From Oceanihabitans sp. IOP_32 (GTDB lineage Bacteria; Bacteroidota; Bacteroidia; Flavobacteriales; Flavobacteriaceae), in assembly GCF_009498295.1 (NCBI RefSeq), contig NZ_CP040813.1:3293001-3357000 (forward strand): a DNA stretch of 64,000 bases, read 5' to 3'. Below, in pieces: positions 43,085 through 52,369 of this stretch. Under the pieces are notes generated by a model. That model was not told where the DNA came from. It saw only the letters and a list, made by a program, of their open reading frames with translations, and made no database searches. Numbering within the stretch: position 1 is the first letter of the stretch; each line of letters opens with the position of its first letter. A program made the position numbers and the translations under genes.

Positions 43085-43446
43085 AGTATGGTTTTTCAAT
43101 TCCATTCCACACACATTAAGCTTCCCTCCTACGTCGTCGCATAAAAAGTGTTCCATTAACATTGCAGAAGAAACTTTTGGGAATAAATTTTTTAAAGAAA
43201 CTGTAGTAACAACTTTCGCTTTTACCAAATCGAGGCACAAGATTCGTGAACACCTCTAAAACAATAAAAAAACGTTGAGCAAAGCTCAAGTTACATAACG
43301 CAAGTACATTATAGTACAATTTACAACAATTAGCGTAATAGCGCTTTTGGGCGATAGTAATTACGTCAAGCTAATTCTGACTTTGTTATCATAATTTTGG
43401 TTACGATGCGAACTCTAGTACAGTAATATAAAAGATGATGTTTTTC
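43085..43446. other. 362-bp gene-free region at the right edge of the accessory island
   Basis: No gene found. It holds a short hairpin TTGAGC-AAA-GCTCAA (43275-43289) followed by TTACATAACG. It also holds a longer dyad from about 43331 to 43379, with AATTAGC...GCTAATT outside and GTAAT...ATTAC inside. ATTACG followed by GCTAATT occurs here in both orientations and also beside the left palindrome (39233-39246). TACTATAAT...CGTTATGTAA of the left side (about 39448-39468) recurs here inverted in weaker form. These shared elements suggest related sequences on the two edges. Confidence 0.5.
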
Positions 43447-44397
43447 CTAATCCAACTTAATCACTTCACTCTTTAGAATCCAGTTTCCATTTTCTTGGAC
43501 ACTTTTTGTAATTGTTATTTTATTAGTTCCTGTTTTTTTAAAAACATCTACAAGTTTTAGGTTTTTATGTACTGCGGTATTAATCATTACCGGCTCTGTG
43601 AGTAAGGCGCCATTGGTGGCATTAAAAATATAGAGGCTCTTGCTTGTGGGTTTTATATCCCAAAAACCAATCTCGTCTGCACCATCGCCGTTAAGATCTT
43701 TAAGGTTTTCTAATTGCGATTGGTAAGCACCCTCAACTGTTATGGGTTTTAAATCTTTATTGCTAAACATAATCACACTATGGCATTCACCAACGCACTC
43801 TACACTCTCGCTGGTTTGAGATTCGCCATTTAAGCTGTTTTTTATTACTGGTGAAATTACCGTTGCATAATCTGAAAGCCCATCGCCATTAAAATCGCCA
43901 TAGAGTTTTCTTGTATTTGCCATTATTATACTATCGTCTTCCGCACTCGGGAAAATGGGGGCATCCAAGTTTTCTGAATTTTCGTCAACGCCTTCTCGCG
44001 ATATTTTAAAATTACCGTTTCTATTTATCACGGAAAGAAAAGATTTGTAATTGGCTTCTACACCATTATATTTTACTCGTTTTATAAAGGTTACCAAATA
44101 GTTTACACCCACTTTTGTGATTGTCATTTCATCATTTAAAATATCTTGAGTATAGTTCGGAAATTTTTGAAAAAGTATGTTCTTATGTTCTTGCACCTGC
44201 GCTCTTGTGCGTTCTTTGTCGTAATACGTAACTACTGGCATATAAAAATTGCTGAGATAAGGTGATTTTAACTGCGAATGCGCTGTATTCCAGTCTATCA
44301 TAAACTCGCGGACTTCTTTTTCACCCTTAGGATTAATCTGATTGCAGCTAAATAATAATGCCATAAGTAGGCAGGACATCAGTGAAAGATACTTCAT
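43447..44397 (-). CDS. Lipoprotein with FG-GAP-like repeats
   Basis: A 316-residue lipoprotein; the signal peptide MKYLSLMSCLLMALLFSCNQ places the lipidated Cys at about 18. The first half (about 25-140) looks like a SnoaL/NTF2-type alpha-beta domain (EVREFMIDWNTAHSQLKSPY). The second half has two calcium-loop repeats of VCBS/FG-GAP form: YGDFNGDGLSDYATVISP (about 167-184) and LKDLNGDGADEIGFWDI (about 233-249). The function is unknown; it probably sits on the outer membrane. Confidence 0.75.
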   Translation of the reverse strand: MKYLSLMSCLLMALLFSCNQINPKGEKEVREFMIDWNTAHSQLKSPYLSNFYMPVVTYYDKERTRAQVQEHKNILFQKFPNYTQDILNDEMTITKVGVNYLVTFIKRVKYNGVEANYKSFLSVINRNGNFKISREGVDENSENLDAPIFPSAEDDSIIMANTRKLYGDFNGDGLSDYATVISPVIKNSLNGESQTSESVECVGECHSVIMFSNKDLKPITVEGAYQSQLENLKDLNGDGADEIGFWDIKPTSKSLYIFNATNGALLTEPVMINTAVHKNLKLVDVFKKTGTNKITITKSVQENGNWILKSEVIKLD

Positions 44398-44563
44398 ATA
44401 TTTAATTCGGTTTTACCTGTAAATAAATTTACCATAAAGGTACATGTTTTTAATGAAATTATTAAACCATTTCAACCTTTAATCATTCAAAAAATGATAC
44501 CTAATTTGTGCCGAATGCCACCTAATTTCGAGCCAACAACTAGTTTTATTTTATATCGAAATA

Positions 44564-47110
44564 TTACCCTTCCCGTCTTAGAACCTCCAATGGCGAACTT
44601 TTTAAAACCGTTTGAATATTACTTAATCCAATGCCCAGAACCAATAGTGTAATTCCTGGTAAAAACACCACAAACGGAATAATTGAAGGTAAAAAAGGTT
44701 CTTTAAAGGCAAATAGGGCTAAACATAAACTGCTCACTAGAGCTAAAATAATACCAACTAAACTGCCTAGAAGTCCTAAAAACACGTATTCAAAGGCAGT
44801 AATTTGCAGAATCTGTTTATTTTTTGCACCAAGGGTTCTAAGCAATACACTTTCTTTAATACGTTGATATTTACTGGTTCTTACAGAGCCAATAAGTACA
44901 ATAATTCCTGTTAGAATACTAAAAAACGCCATAAAATTGATAACCCACGACACCTTATCCAAAATATCTTCCACTAAGGTAAAAACTTGTCGTAAATCGA
45001 TAATGGATACATTTGGAAATTTACCAACCAATTCGCGTTGTAGGCTTGCAGAGCTGGCCTCATCTGGCACTGTGGTTGTCAAGACATTAAACTGTGGAGC
45101 ATCTTCTAAGACGCCTTTTGGAAATACAATAGTGAAATTGAGTTGTACTTGCGACCAATCTACCTGCCGGATGCTTCCCACCGTGGTCTCTAGCAATACA
45201 CCTTGCACGTTAAAAACAACTTGATCGCCAACGGTAATATTAGCATCTGAGGCTAAATTATCGGCAACAGAAATCACCACGGGATCATTAGAATTTACAA
45301 AGGGAGTCCACTCCCCTTTCAATAAGGTTTCTGAAGCTGTAAGCGTATCGCGGTAGGTCGTTCTAAATTCATGATTTAAAAGCCAACGGCGGATTTGCCG
45401 TGTTGTATCTTGTCGAATATCGTTTACCAATCGTCCTTTAATGCTATGCATACGCATGGTAACCAAAGGAATATTATCTACCACCGGTAAGTCTTTCGCC
45501 GCAATACTTTGTGCGACTGCGCTACGTTGTTCTGGCTGAACGTCTAAAACGATAATATTCGCATTTTGAGTAGTCTGTCCGACTTCCGTTTTAGAAAGCA
45601 ATATGTCTTTAGTAAAATATAAGGTACTAATTAAAAATGTTCCTAAACCAATGGCCACGATTAAAACCACTGTTTGATTGTTAGGCCTGAATAAGTTTAG
45701 TAAACTTTGGCGTGCTGTAAAACTCCAATGTTTCGGAAAAAAACGTTTAATAAGGGTAATAAAACCTAAAGAAACACCCGCTAAAAGTAAAAATGTGGTC
45801 ACTGTAGCACTAACAAATACAATGGCATAAAGCACATTCTGTATTAACCAGAAAGAAAACAAAAAAAGAAATACTAAAATCACTCCAAATACTAAAAACC
45901 GTATTTTTAATGGTTCTTGAGAGGCTTTTTCGTCTACTCGTAACACGTCTAAAGGCGAAACATACCAAGTACGAAGCAATGGTAATACGGCAAATAAGAC
46001 AGACATAAATAGACCTAAAAACACCCCTATTAAAATGGGTTGAATCGAGATAGAAATGTCGAGTGCAAACGGCAAAAAGTCTTTTAGAAGATATGGGAAC
46101 AAGAGTTGCAATCCAATTCCAATAAAAGCTCCTATAAGACCGCCAAGTATACCTATACCAGCGATTTGAATTAGAAAAATAAGAAAGCTTTGAAGCCTTG
46201 AAGTCCCCAAACATTTTAAAACGGCAATGGCTTTTAATTTCTCTTTGATGTAAATATGTACCGAACTAGCAATGCCAATACAACCCAATAATAAAGCGAT
46301 AAAGGCTGTTAAATTCAAGAATTTACCCACATTATCATAACGTCGCCCAAGCCGTTCGGTCGCGCTAATATGCGTTTTTAAGTCGGCGTTTTCAGCCTCT
46401 AAAAGGGGTTCTAATTTTCTTTCTAGCTGTTTTAAATTTAAAGTGTCTGCTGCCTTGTAAAAATATTGATATTCTTTTCTGCTTCCAAATTGCAACAAGC
46501 GTGTGGCTTCAACAAATCGATACGGTATAATAACAGGCGGTGCTACCGAACTGGAAATAGCCGAACTGCCGGGAATGGATTTTAATGCACCAGAAATAGG
46601 CAGGGTTAGTTCCCCAATTTTTATAGAATTTCCTGGTTTTACATTAAATTGAAGCATTAAAGTCGCATCAACTAAAGCTCCACCTAAGTCTTGGTAATTA
46701 TCTGAAGAATAACTTGGTACGGTTTCTATCTTACCATAAAACGGAAAGTCGCCATGTAAACCACGAACCCGTACTAATTTAGTGCCTCCGTTTTTTGGAA
46801 AAACCACCATAGAGGCAAAATTAACTTCGTAGGCATTGGGCTTTAAAGAGTCAATTATAGCTTGGGCGTCTTCTGTAGGCTCTTGTCTAGAATCAATTAT
46901 AAAATCTGCACCCATTAAGGTTTTAGATTGATTCTCGATATTTTCTTTTAAATTTGTGCTAAATAATTGAATAGATACCACTGCGGCAATACCAAGAATG
47001 ATGGATGCCATAAATAATAACAGGCGTACTTTACTCGCTTTGGCATCGCGCCAAGCCATTTTAAATAGCCATGGTATTTGTAGGTTTTGTTTAAAATTGT
47101 AGTTTTTCAC
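44564..47110 (-). CDS. ABC transporter permease, FtsX-like (YbbP-like)
   Basis: An 848-residue permease with about ten helices and two FtsX domains: the first after residue 250 (FLNLTAFIALLLGCIGIASSV, LIFLIQIAGIGILGGLIGAFIGIG, GVFLGLFMSVLFAVLPLLRTW), the second near 700-840 (INFMAFFSILTGIIVLIGSV, FVVFLPGITLLVLGIGL). Long periplasmic loops lie at about 45-240 and 500-690. The overlap of its 5' end by four bases with the ATPase gene, and the divergent tesA-like gene, reproduce the conserved ybbA-ybbP-tesA grouping. Such pairs are thought to move lipids or lipoproteins. Substrate is unknown. Confidence 0.87.
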   Translation of the reverse strand: MKNYNFKQNLQIPWLFKMAWRDAKASKVRLLLFMASIILGIAAVVSIQLFSTNLKENIENQSKTLMGADFIIDSRQEPTEDAQAIIDSLKPNAYEVNFASMVVFPKNGGTKLVRVRGLHGDFPFYGKIETVPSYSSDNYQDLGGALVDATLMLQFNVKPGNSIKIGELTLPISGALKSIPGSSAISSSVAPPVIIPYRFVEATRLLQFGSRKEYQYFYKAADTLNLKQLERKLEPLLEAENADLKTHISATERLGRRYDNVGKFLNLTAFIALLLGCIGIASSVHIYIKEKLKAIAVLKCLGTSRLQSFLIFLIQIAGIGILGGLIGAFIGIGLQLLFPYLLKDFLPFALDISISIQPILIGVFLGLFMSVLFAVLPLLRTWYVSPLDVLRVDEKASQEPLKIRFLVFGVILVFLFLFSFWLIQNVLYAIVFVSATVTTFLLLAGVSLGFITLIKRFFPKHWSFTARQSLLNLFRPNNQTVVLIVAIGLGTFLISTLYFTKDILLSKTEVGQTTQNANIIVLDVQPEQRSAVAQSIAAKDLPVVDNIPLVTMRMHSIKGRLVNDIRQDTTRQIRRWLLNHEFRTTYRDTLTASETLLKGEWTPFVNSNDPVVISVADNLASDANITVGDQVVFNVQGVLLETTVGSIRQVDWSQVQLNFTIVFPKGVLEDAPQFNVLTTTVPDEASSASLQRELVGKFPNVSIIDLRQVFTLVEDILDKVSWVINFMAFFSILTGIIVLIGSVRTSKYQRIKESVLLRTLGAKNKQILQITAFEYVFLGLLGSLVGIILALVSSLCLALFAFKEPFLPSIIPFVVFLPGITLLVLGIGLSNIQTVLKSSPLEVLRREG

Positions 47111-47796
47111 AGTACGCTAGTCGGTTGATTGGTTACTATTTTCCCACCTTTAAGTCTCAAAATTTGTTGTGTTCGATTAGCCAATTCCAGATCGTGTGTA
47201 ATGATAACCAAAGTTGTTCCGTTTTCTTTGTTTAAATCGAATAATAGCTGAATGATCTTTTCACCAGTGTCATCGTCTAAGTTCCCGGTAGGTTCATCGG
47301 CAAACAAAATAGAGGGGGCATTAGCAAACGCACGAGCCACAGCCACGCGCTGTTGTTCGCCACCAGAGAGTTGCGACGGATAATGATGAACACGGTCTCC
47401 CAATCCCACTTTTTCTAATAAAGCCCTACTCTTTTTTGTCGCTTCTTTAGAGCCTTGCAATTCTAAAGGCACACTCACATTTTCAAGCGCAGTAAGGGTT
47501 GGTAATAATTGAAAATTCTGAAAAATAAAACCCACCTCCTGGTTTCGTAACTGGGCGCGTTGGTCTTCATTTAAACGGTTTAAATCTTGTCCGCACAATT
47601 CTACGCTTCCAGCATTTGGTTGGTCTAAGCCAGCACAAAGCCCTAATAAAGTGGTTTTTCCGCTTCCTGATGGCCCTACGATTGAAAAGGTTTGTCCTTT
47701 TTCAACATCAAAAGAAATGTCGTGTAAAACCGTTAATTGTTTATCACCACTCACATAGGTCTTTTCCAAACCAGTTATCTTTAATATCTTTGACAT
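47107..47796 (-). CDS. ABC transporter ATP-binding protein (LolD/YbbA-like)
   Basis: A 229-residue ATPase of the MacB/LolD group. Walker A is [14 protein letters not shown] (about 39-52), the Q-loop is IFQNFQLLP (about 91-99), the signature is [16 protein letters not shown] (about 142-157), Walker B is [13 protein letters not shown] (about 161-173) and the switch His is in VIITHD (about 197-202). It pairs with the overlapping permease and is divergent from the lipase gene with 26 bases between starts. Confidence 0.92.
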   Translation of the reverse strand: MSKILKITGLEKTYVSGDKQLTVLHDISFDVEKGQTFSIVGPSGSGKTTLLGLCAGLDQPNAGSVELCGQDLNRLNEDQRAQLRNQEVGFIFQNFQLLPTLTALENVSVPLELQGSKEATKKSRALLEKVGLGDRVHHYPSQLSGGEQQRVAVARAFANAPSILFADEPTGNLDDDTGEKIIQLLFDLNKENGTTLVIITHDLELANRTQQILRLKGGKIVTNQPTSVL

Positions 47797-47822
47797 GTAA
47801 ATTCTAATTTAAATAGCGACTT

Positions 47823-48566
47823 ATGTCTCAGCACGAAAATAATCAATTGCAGCTTAATGCACCAACTAGAATAACCTTTAAACTCTTAAAGTTTTGTTAT
47901 TTTATTACCATTTTTCTACTGGTTTCTTGCGGAGATTCTAAGGCTAAAAATACTGGAGAAACTGAGCAGTCTGCAACTCAAACTGCAGATACTCTGCCAA
48001 CAGAAAATTCGAATAAAACGATTTTGTGTTTTGGCGATAGTATCACAGCAGGTTACGGTTTAGAGGATACCAATGATGCTTTTCCAGGCGTTTTGCAACA
48101 ACGTATAGATTCTTTAAACTTAAACTACACTGTAATTAACTCGGGTGTTAGTGGTGAAACATCGGCAGGTGGTAAGAGTAGAATTGACTGGGTAATTAAA
48201 CAAAAACCAGATGTTTTTCTTTTAGAACTTGGGGCTAATGATGGTTTACGTGGCGTCGCATTAACAGAAACACGATCGAATTTGCAAGCTATTATAGATG
48301 TTGTAAAATCTAAGAGTCCAGAAACTACTATTATACTTGCTGGTATGCAATTACCGCCCAATATGGGGCTCGAGTATACCAATTCGTTTAAACAGCTTTT
48401 TGCAGATCTTGCAAAACAGAATAATTTAGAATTTATTCCCTTTATTTTAAAAGATGTTGGTGGTGTAGATTCTTTAAATTTAGCCGATGGCATTCATCCA
48501 AATCCGGCCGGTCATAAAATAGTGGCAGATAATGTGTGGGAAGTCTTAAAGCCAATAATCCACTAG
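47823..48566 (+). CDS. SGNH/GDSL arylesterase-lysophospholipase (TesA-like) lipoprotein
   Basis: A 247-residue esterase of the TesA/arylesterase type. A hydrophobic stretch (about 22-36, LLKFCYFITIFLLVS) ends in SCGDSK, a likely lipobox, after an unusually long N-terminal lead of about 20 residues; a later start is possible. Catalytic blocks are CFGDSITAGYG (Ser, about 68-78), SGVSGETSAGG (about 103-113), LGANDGLRG (about 131-139) and DGIHPNPAGHKI (Asp/His, about 225-236). Next to the ATPase/permease pair it follows the conserved tesA-ybbA-ybbP order. Confidence 0.88.
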   Translation: MSQHENNQLQLNAPTRITFKLLKFCYFITIFLLVSCGDSKAKNTGETEQSATQTADTLPTENSNKTILCFGDSITAGYGLEDTNDAFPGVLQQRIDSLNLNYTVINSGVSGETSAGGKSRIDWVIKQKPDVFLLELGANDGLRGVALTETRSNLQAIIDVVKSKSPETTIILAGMQLPPNMGLEYTNSFKQLFADLAKQNNLEFIPFILKDVGGVDSLNLADGIHPNPAGHKIVADNVWEVLKPIIH

Positions 48567-48631
48567 TTTTAAATCAAGCCATAATTTTGCTAACGACATC
48601 AAACTGGAATCTAATTGACTAAATAAATTAC

Positions 48632-49045
48632 ATGGATATTGGTACAATAAAATTGCTTTTTGATTTTGGTCTTTTTGTGCTTATTTGGATGGTTCAGCTC
48701 GTGGTTTATCCTAGTTTTTTGTACTATCAGAAAAATGATTTAATAAAATGGCATAAATGGTACACAAAAGGATTATCTGCCATTGTGATTCCGCTTATGA
48801 TTGGACAACTTATCACCGCGATTACCCAACTTATTGAGCATATGGCTCTTGAAACTGTTGTAAGTCTGTTGTTAATTATTCTGGTTTGGATAGCTACTTT
48901 CACTCAATTTGTACCCATACACTATAAAATTACTAATAAGGAAGCAACAGACCAATTACTTAAGCAGCTGGTAAACAAAAATTGGTTGCGCACGCTATTA
49001 TGGACCTTTATTTTAATTTGGAACTTATATTTTAACTGGAATTAG
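48632..49045 (+). CDS. Conserved membrane protein, four helices
   Basis: A 137-residue integral membrane protein with helices at about 7-26, 47-67, 73-92 and 118-135. Between them lie polar residues with WHKWYTKG (about 40-47), FTQFVPIHYKI (about 89-99) and NKNWLRTLLW (about 113-122). His and Arg in these loops recall DUF4149-like and 'WHNWYT' membrane families, but I cannot assign one. Its stop lies seven bases before the FAD oxidoreductase gene, so the two are likely co-transcribed. Confidence 0.72.
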   Translation: MDIGTIKLLFDFGLFVLIWMVQLVVYPSFLYYQKNDLIKWHKWYTKGLSAIVIPLMIGQLITAITQLIEHMALETVVSLLLIILVWIATFTQFVPIHYKITNKEATDQLLKQLVNKNWLRTLLWTFILIWNLYFNWN

Positions 49046-49052
49046 AAAAAAA

Positions 49053-50312
49053 ATGAAAAAGCAAGATTATAACATACACATTATAGGTGCAGGAATTAGT
49101 GGATTAATAGCAGCAAAGGTTTTAGAAAATAAGGGATTTCATCCTATTGTTTTCGAAGCCAGCGATCGCGCAGGCGGAAGGCTTAAAACCGATATGGTTA
49201 ACGGTTACCAATTAGATCACGGGTTTCAAGTGTTATTAACCGCCTACCCTAGTGCCCAAAAACACTTAGATTTTAAAGCTTTAGATTTACAAAAATTTCT
49301 ACCAGGTGCCGCCATTTTTAGTAACGGAAATATCAAAACTATTGGCGATCCTTTACGAAATATATCACTATTGTTTCCAACCTTGTTTTCAGGTATTGGC
49401 TCCTTTTCAGATAAATTGAAAATACTTAAACTAAACGCACTTTTAAAGAAAACCACTCTAGATGACATTTTCGCTAAAGCGGAAAAACCAACGGCTCAGT
49501 ATTTAAAAGATTTTGGTTTTTCTGAAGACATGATTTCCAAATTCTTTAAACCCTTTTTTAGTGGTATATTCTTAGAACCCCACTTGGAAACATCAAGCAG
49601 AATGTTTGAGTTTGTCTACAAAATGTTTGGAGAAGGTTTTGCAGCCTTACCAAAAGCTGGTATCGAGGCCATACCAAAGCAATTGAAAGCGAATTTAAGC
49701 AAAACGACATTTCATTTTAACACAGAAGTGAAGTCGGTCGAAGACCGAAAAACACGGCTTTTTGATGGTACCGAATTAGAAAGTGATTTTACAATTATTG
49801 CTACAGACGCGAGTAAATTAGTGGGAAAATTAAAGCATAAAGAATTACAATGGAAATCTTGCGACGCCCTATATTTTGAAACTGGACTTAGAACAATTAG
49901 CAAACCTCTTATTGGGTTAATAACCGATAAAGACGCATTAATTAATAATATTTTTTACCATAACAGCATTAAAACCGCATCAAAAGGTCACCAAGAGTTA
50001 TTATCGGTTACCGTTGTTAAGGATCACGATTTATCTCCAGAAGCCTTAATAAAAAGGGTTCAGGAGAAATTAAAAGTCTATTGCGGAATAGATTCGGCGT
50101 CATTTTTAAAGCATTATTCCATATTGCGAGCTTTACCTAAGCTCGATCATTTAAAATATGACATGTTACCGTCTGAAACGTCTTTCACTCATCACGTTTT
50201 TCTTGCAGGGGATATTTTGTTGAATGGCTCACTTAATGCAGCCATGATTTCTGGAGAGCGGGCTGCTTTAAATCTGATAGATACTATAGAAAAGGAATTA
50301 AAACGAGCGTAA
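49053..50312 (+). CDS. FAD-dependent amine-oxidase-like oxidoreductase
   Basis: A 419-residue flavoprotein of the protoporphyrinogen oxidase/phytoene desaturase superfamily. The FAD dinucleotide motif is NIHIIGAGISGLIAAKVLENKGF (about 7-29), followed by VFEASDRAGGRLKTD (about 33-47) and DHGFQVLLTAYP (about 55-66). At the C-terminus VFLAGDILLNGSLNAAMISGERAA (about 386-409) binds the FAD. The substrate is unknown. There is no carotenoid or haem gene beside it. Confidence 0.85.
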   Translation: MKKQDYNIHIIGAGISGLIAAKVLENKGFHPIVFEASDRAGGRLKTDMVNGYQLDHGFQVLLTAYPSAQKHLDFKALDLQKFLPGAAIFSNGNIKTIGDPLRNISLLFPTLFSGIGSFSDKLKILKLNALLKKTTLDDIFAKAEKPTAQYLKDFGFSEDMISKFFKPFFSGIFLEPHLETSSRMFEFVYKMFGEGFAALPKAGIEAIPKQLKANLSKTTFHFNTEVKSVEDRKTRLFDGTELESDFTIIATDASKLVGKLKHKELQWKSCDALYFETGLRTISKPLIGLITDKDALINNIFYHNSIKTASKGHQELLSVTVVKDHDLSPEALIKRVQEKLKVYCGIDSASFLKHYSILRALPKLDHLKYDMLPSETSFTHHVFLAGDILLNGSLNAAMISGERAALNLIDTIEKELKRA

Positions 50313-50368
50313 TGAGATCTAATTATTGTGATTACTCAGGTTTAGCTTGAATTTGAAGGAGTCATAGT

Positions 50369-50734
50369 TTATTTCTGAAACTCATATCTTTTTAAAAGCT
50401 CTAACGACGTATAATCTAGTGTTTTTTGGAGCGTACTTTCTAGAACTATTGGAGGGGCAACACCAGCTTTTTCGGCTTGTAACCACCGCGATATACTAAG
50501 ACACCATTTAGAACCGGCAACAAGACCTGGAAATTGCCATTGTGGAATTGGAGTGCTTAAGTCGTTACCTTTTGATTTCGTGTAAGCTAAAAACTCGGTG
50601 GTCATGATGGCGCAAACAACATGAGTGCCCGTATCATGAGATGCGGTACGACAATAGCCATCACGAAAATACCCTGTTGCAGGATGACTACAACAGGGCT
50701 GTAATGGGGTACCGAGTACATTTAATTCCTCCAT
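50369..50734 (-). CDS. DUF2237 family protein
   Basis: A 121-residue protein with the DUF2237 pattern: VLGTPLQPCCSHPATGYFRDGYC (about 6-28), DTGTHVVCAIMTTEFLAYTKSKGNDLSTP (about 35-63), and GSKWCLSISRWLQAEKAGVAPPIVLESTL (about 74-102). Conserved Cys and His residues suggest metal or substrate binding, but the function is not known. It is encoded one base after the 75-residue protein on the same strand. Confidence 0.9.
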   Translation of the reverse strand: MEELNVLGTPLQPCCSHPATGYFRDGYCRTASHDTGTHVVCAIMTTEFLAYTKSKGNDLSTPIPQWQFPGLVAGSKWCLSISRWLQAEKAGVAPPIVLESTLQKTLDYTSLELLKRYEFQK

Positions 50735-50735
50735 T

Positions 50736-50963
50736 CTAAAATGCGGGTTCAGGTCTTCCTTTTAAACGGACTTCAATTTTTTTCTTTTTAACCGTTAAAC
50801 GCTTCATTAAATCCATTATGCTAGAGTCTTTAGTTTTTTTATAAACTTCATTTAACTCCAATATTAAACGTTTTGCTTCTCTTGAAGCCACCACCCTGTC
50901 GCTAGTAGACATATGGCTCATTTTTGCGTTTTCAAATTCTATTGCTTTATTTATTAATTCCAT
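50736..50963 (-). CDS. Small helical protein (75 aa)
   Basis: A 75-residue, mostly helical, charged protein: MELINKAIEFENAKMSHMST, then SREAKRLILELNEVYKKT and KRLTVKKKKIEVRLKGRPEP. It lacks motifs. It lies one base upstream of the DUF2237 gene in the same direction, which supports it being a true gene. Function unknown. Confidence 0.7.
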   Translation of the reverse strand: MELINKAIEFENAKMSHMSTSDRVVASREAKRLILELNEVYKKTKDSSIMDLMKRLTVKKKKIEVRLKGRPEPAF

Positions 50964-51292
50964 GTATTATGTATGTTTTGTTACTTTTGATCTAAATTTA
51001 ATTCAACAAAATCTATTATCAAAAATTATTCAATTGATTAACTTTATTTTAAGATTGATTTAAATGATAAGAAAGCAGGTAAAAGTGATGTAAAGTAGCG
51101 CTAAACGTCATAATTGATCACTTCTAGCTCATACTCTGAAACTTTTTTTTGAAAATCTTAATTTGATAAAATAATTAAACATTTACTACGAATATTTTAT
51201 TAGTGCTGACTTGTTGTGAAATATTTTAAAGGTTTAAAAAAAATCCTGAAATATTATTATTCCAAAATACGCATAAAAACTATATTCGCGCC
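50964..51292. other. 329-bp divergent intergenic region
   Basis: AT-rich spacer between the 75-residue protein gene and the EamA gene, transcribed away from each other. No ORF, stable hairpin or firm -7 box was recognised; promoters for both sides must lie here. Confidence 0.45.
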
Positions 51293-52195
51293 ATGTGGAT
51301 GTATTTGGGTTTATTAGCAGCGCTTTTTTTAGGTTTACACAATCTGTGCAAAAAACATGCCGTACAAGGTAATGAGGTTTTTCCTGTGCTTTTAGGCACG
51401 ATTTCTAGTGGGTTTTTGTTTATTGCGACATTTTATGTGATTTCTGTATTTTATCCGGAATACGCCTTAGAAAATGGTTATAATTTTCAGAATATTTCTT
51501 GGCATACCCATGGTTTTATTTTTATTAAATCTGCTATCATGGCAGGTTCGTGGGTTTTAGCATATCAAGCTTTAAAGCACTTACCCATAACTATCGTTAC
51601 TCCAATTCGCTCGGCCGGTCCATTCTTTACTTTTATTGGTGCCATGGTTATTTATAAGGAGAGTCCTAATTTGTATCAATGGATAGGGTTTTTCTTAATT
51701 ATTTTTTCTGTGCTTTTATATTCCAGAATCGGAAAAAAAGAAGGTATTATTTTTAAACGTAATAAATGGATTTTTGCCATAATTGGGGCCACTTTTTTAG
51801 GTGCTTCAAGTGGTTTATACGATAAGTTTTTAATTCAGGATTTAACTTTAAATCCGCAAACCTTACAGTTTTGGTTTTGTTTTTATACCATTCTTATTTT
51901 ACTAATCATATTAAGTATAACTTGGTTTCCTTATGCCGAAAAACGAAAGGCGTTTAAATTTCGTTGGTCTATTATAGCGGTTGGTGTCTTATTACAAGCA
52001 GCCGACTACTTTTACTTTAAAGCCCTACAAGATCCCGATGCCTTAATTATGCTGTTATCGGCTATAAAACGCAGTCAGATTTTAATTGCGGTTGTTATTG
52101 GTGGTTTGCTATTTAAAGAACAAAATAAGCGTAAAAAATTAGTTCCTTTAGCTGGCATTATGCTTGGTGTATTTTTGATTTTGTATTCCAATTGA
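51293..52195 (+). CDS. EamA/DMT-family transporter
   Basis: A 300-residue transporter with about ten helices in two EamA halves. First half: LGLLAALFLGLHNLCKKHAV (about 5-24) and GSWVLAYQALKHLPITIVTPIRSAGPFFTFIGAMVIYKE (about 82-120). Second half: WIFAIIGATFLGASSGLYDKFLI (about 159-181) and ALIMLLSAIKRSQILIAVVIGGLLFKE (about 247-273). The paired E after each inner helix is family-typical. The substrate is unknown. Confidence 0.87.
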   Translation: MWMYLGLLAALFLGLHNLCKKHAVQGNEVFPVLLGTISSGFLFIATFYVISVFYPEYALENGYNFQNISWHTHGFIFIKSAIMAGSWVLAYQALKHLPITIVTPIRSAGPFFTFIGAMVIYKESPNLYQWIGFFLIIFSVLLYSRIGKKEGIIFKRNKWIFAIIGATFLGASSGLYDKFLIQDLTLNPQTLQFWFCFYTILILLIILSITWFPYAEKRKAFKFRWSIIAVGVLLQAADYFYFKALQDPDALIMLLSAIKRSQILIAVVIGGLLFKEQNKRKKLVPLAGIMLGVFLILYSN

Positions 52196-52323
52196 TTTTA
52201 CAATTTAGCCAACTTGGTTATTTTTAATGACACTTCGCAGTCTCTAATCATACTTAAACGATTCACATGGCATTCTAATAAAATAAATTAGCTCTAAAAA
52301 GTATTTTATTCATATTAAAAAAG

Positions 52324-52351
52324 AATGAACATTCATTTTTTGCTATCTTTG
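52324..52351 (+). promoter_or_regulatory. TetR-gene promoter with palindromic operator
   Basis: AATGAA-CA-TTCATT (52324-52337) is a six-base-arm dyad. Six bases later TATCTTTG (52344-52351) fits the -7 consensus, 18 bases before the ATG at 52370. A TetR-type autoregulator bound to the dyad would block the promoter. Confidence 0.65.
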
Positions 52352-52369
52352 TAAATCAATATTAGTATT

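Noticed and set aside
43116-43319. 67-codon minus-strand ORF right of the defence island
   Set aside because: It has no recognisable motif and lies across hairpins. It is probably a chance frame.
39104-43379. Calling the island a prophage or ICE
   Set aside because: No integrase, relaxase, capsid, portal or other mobility gene was found; only the defence genes and edge repeats.
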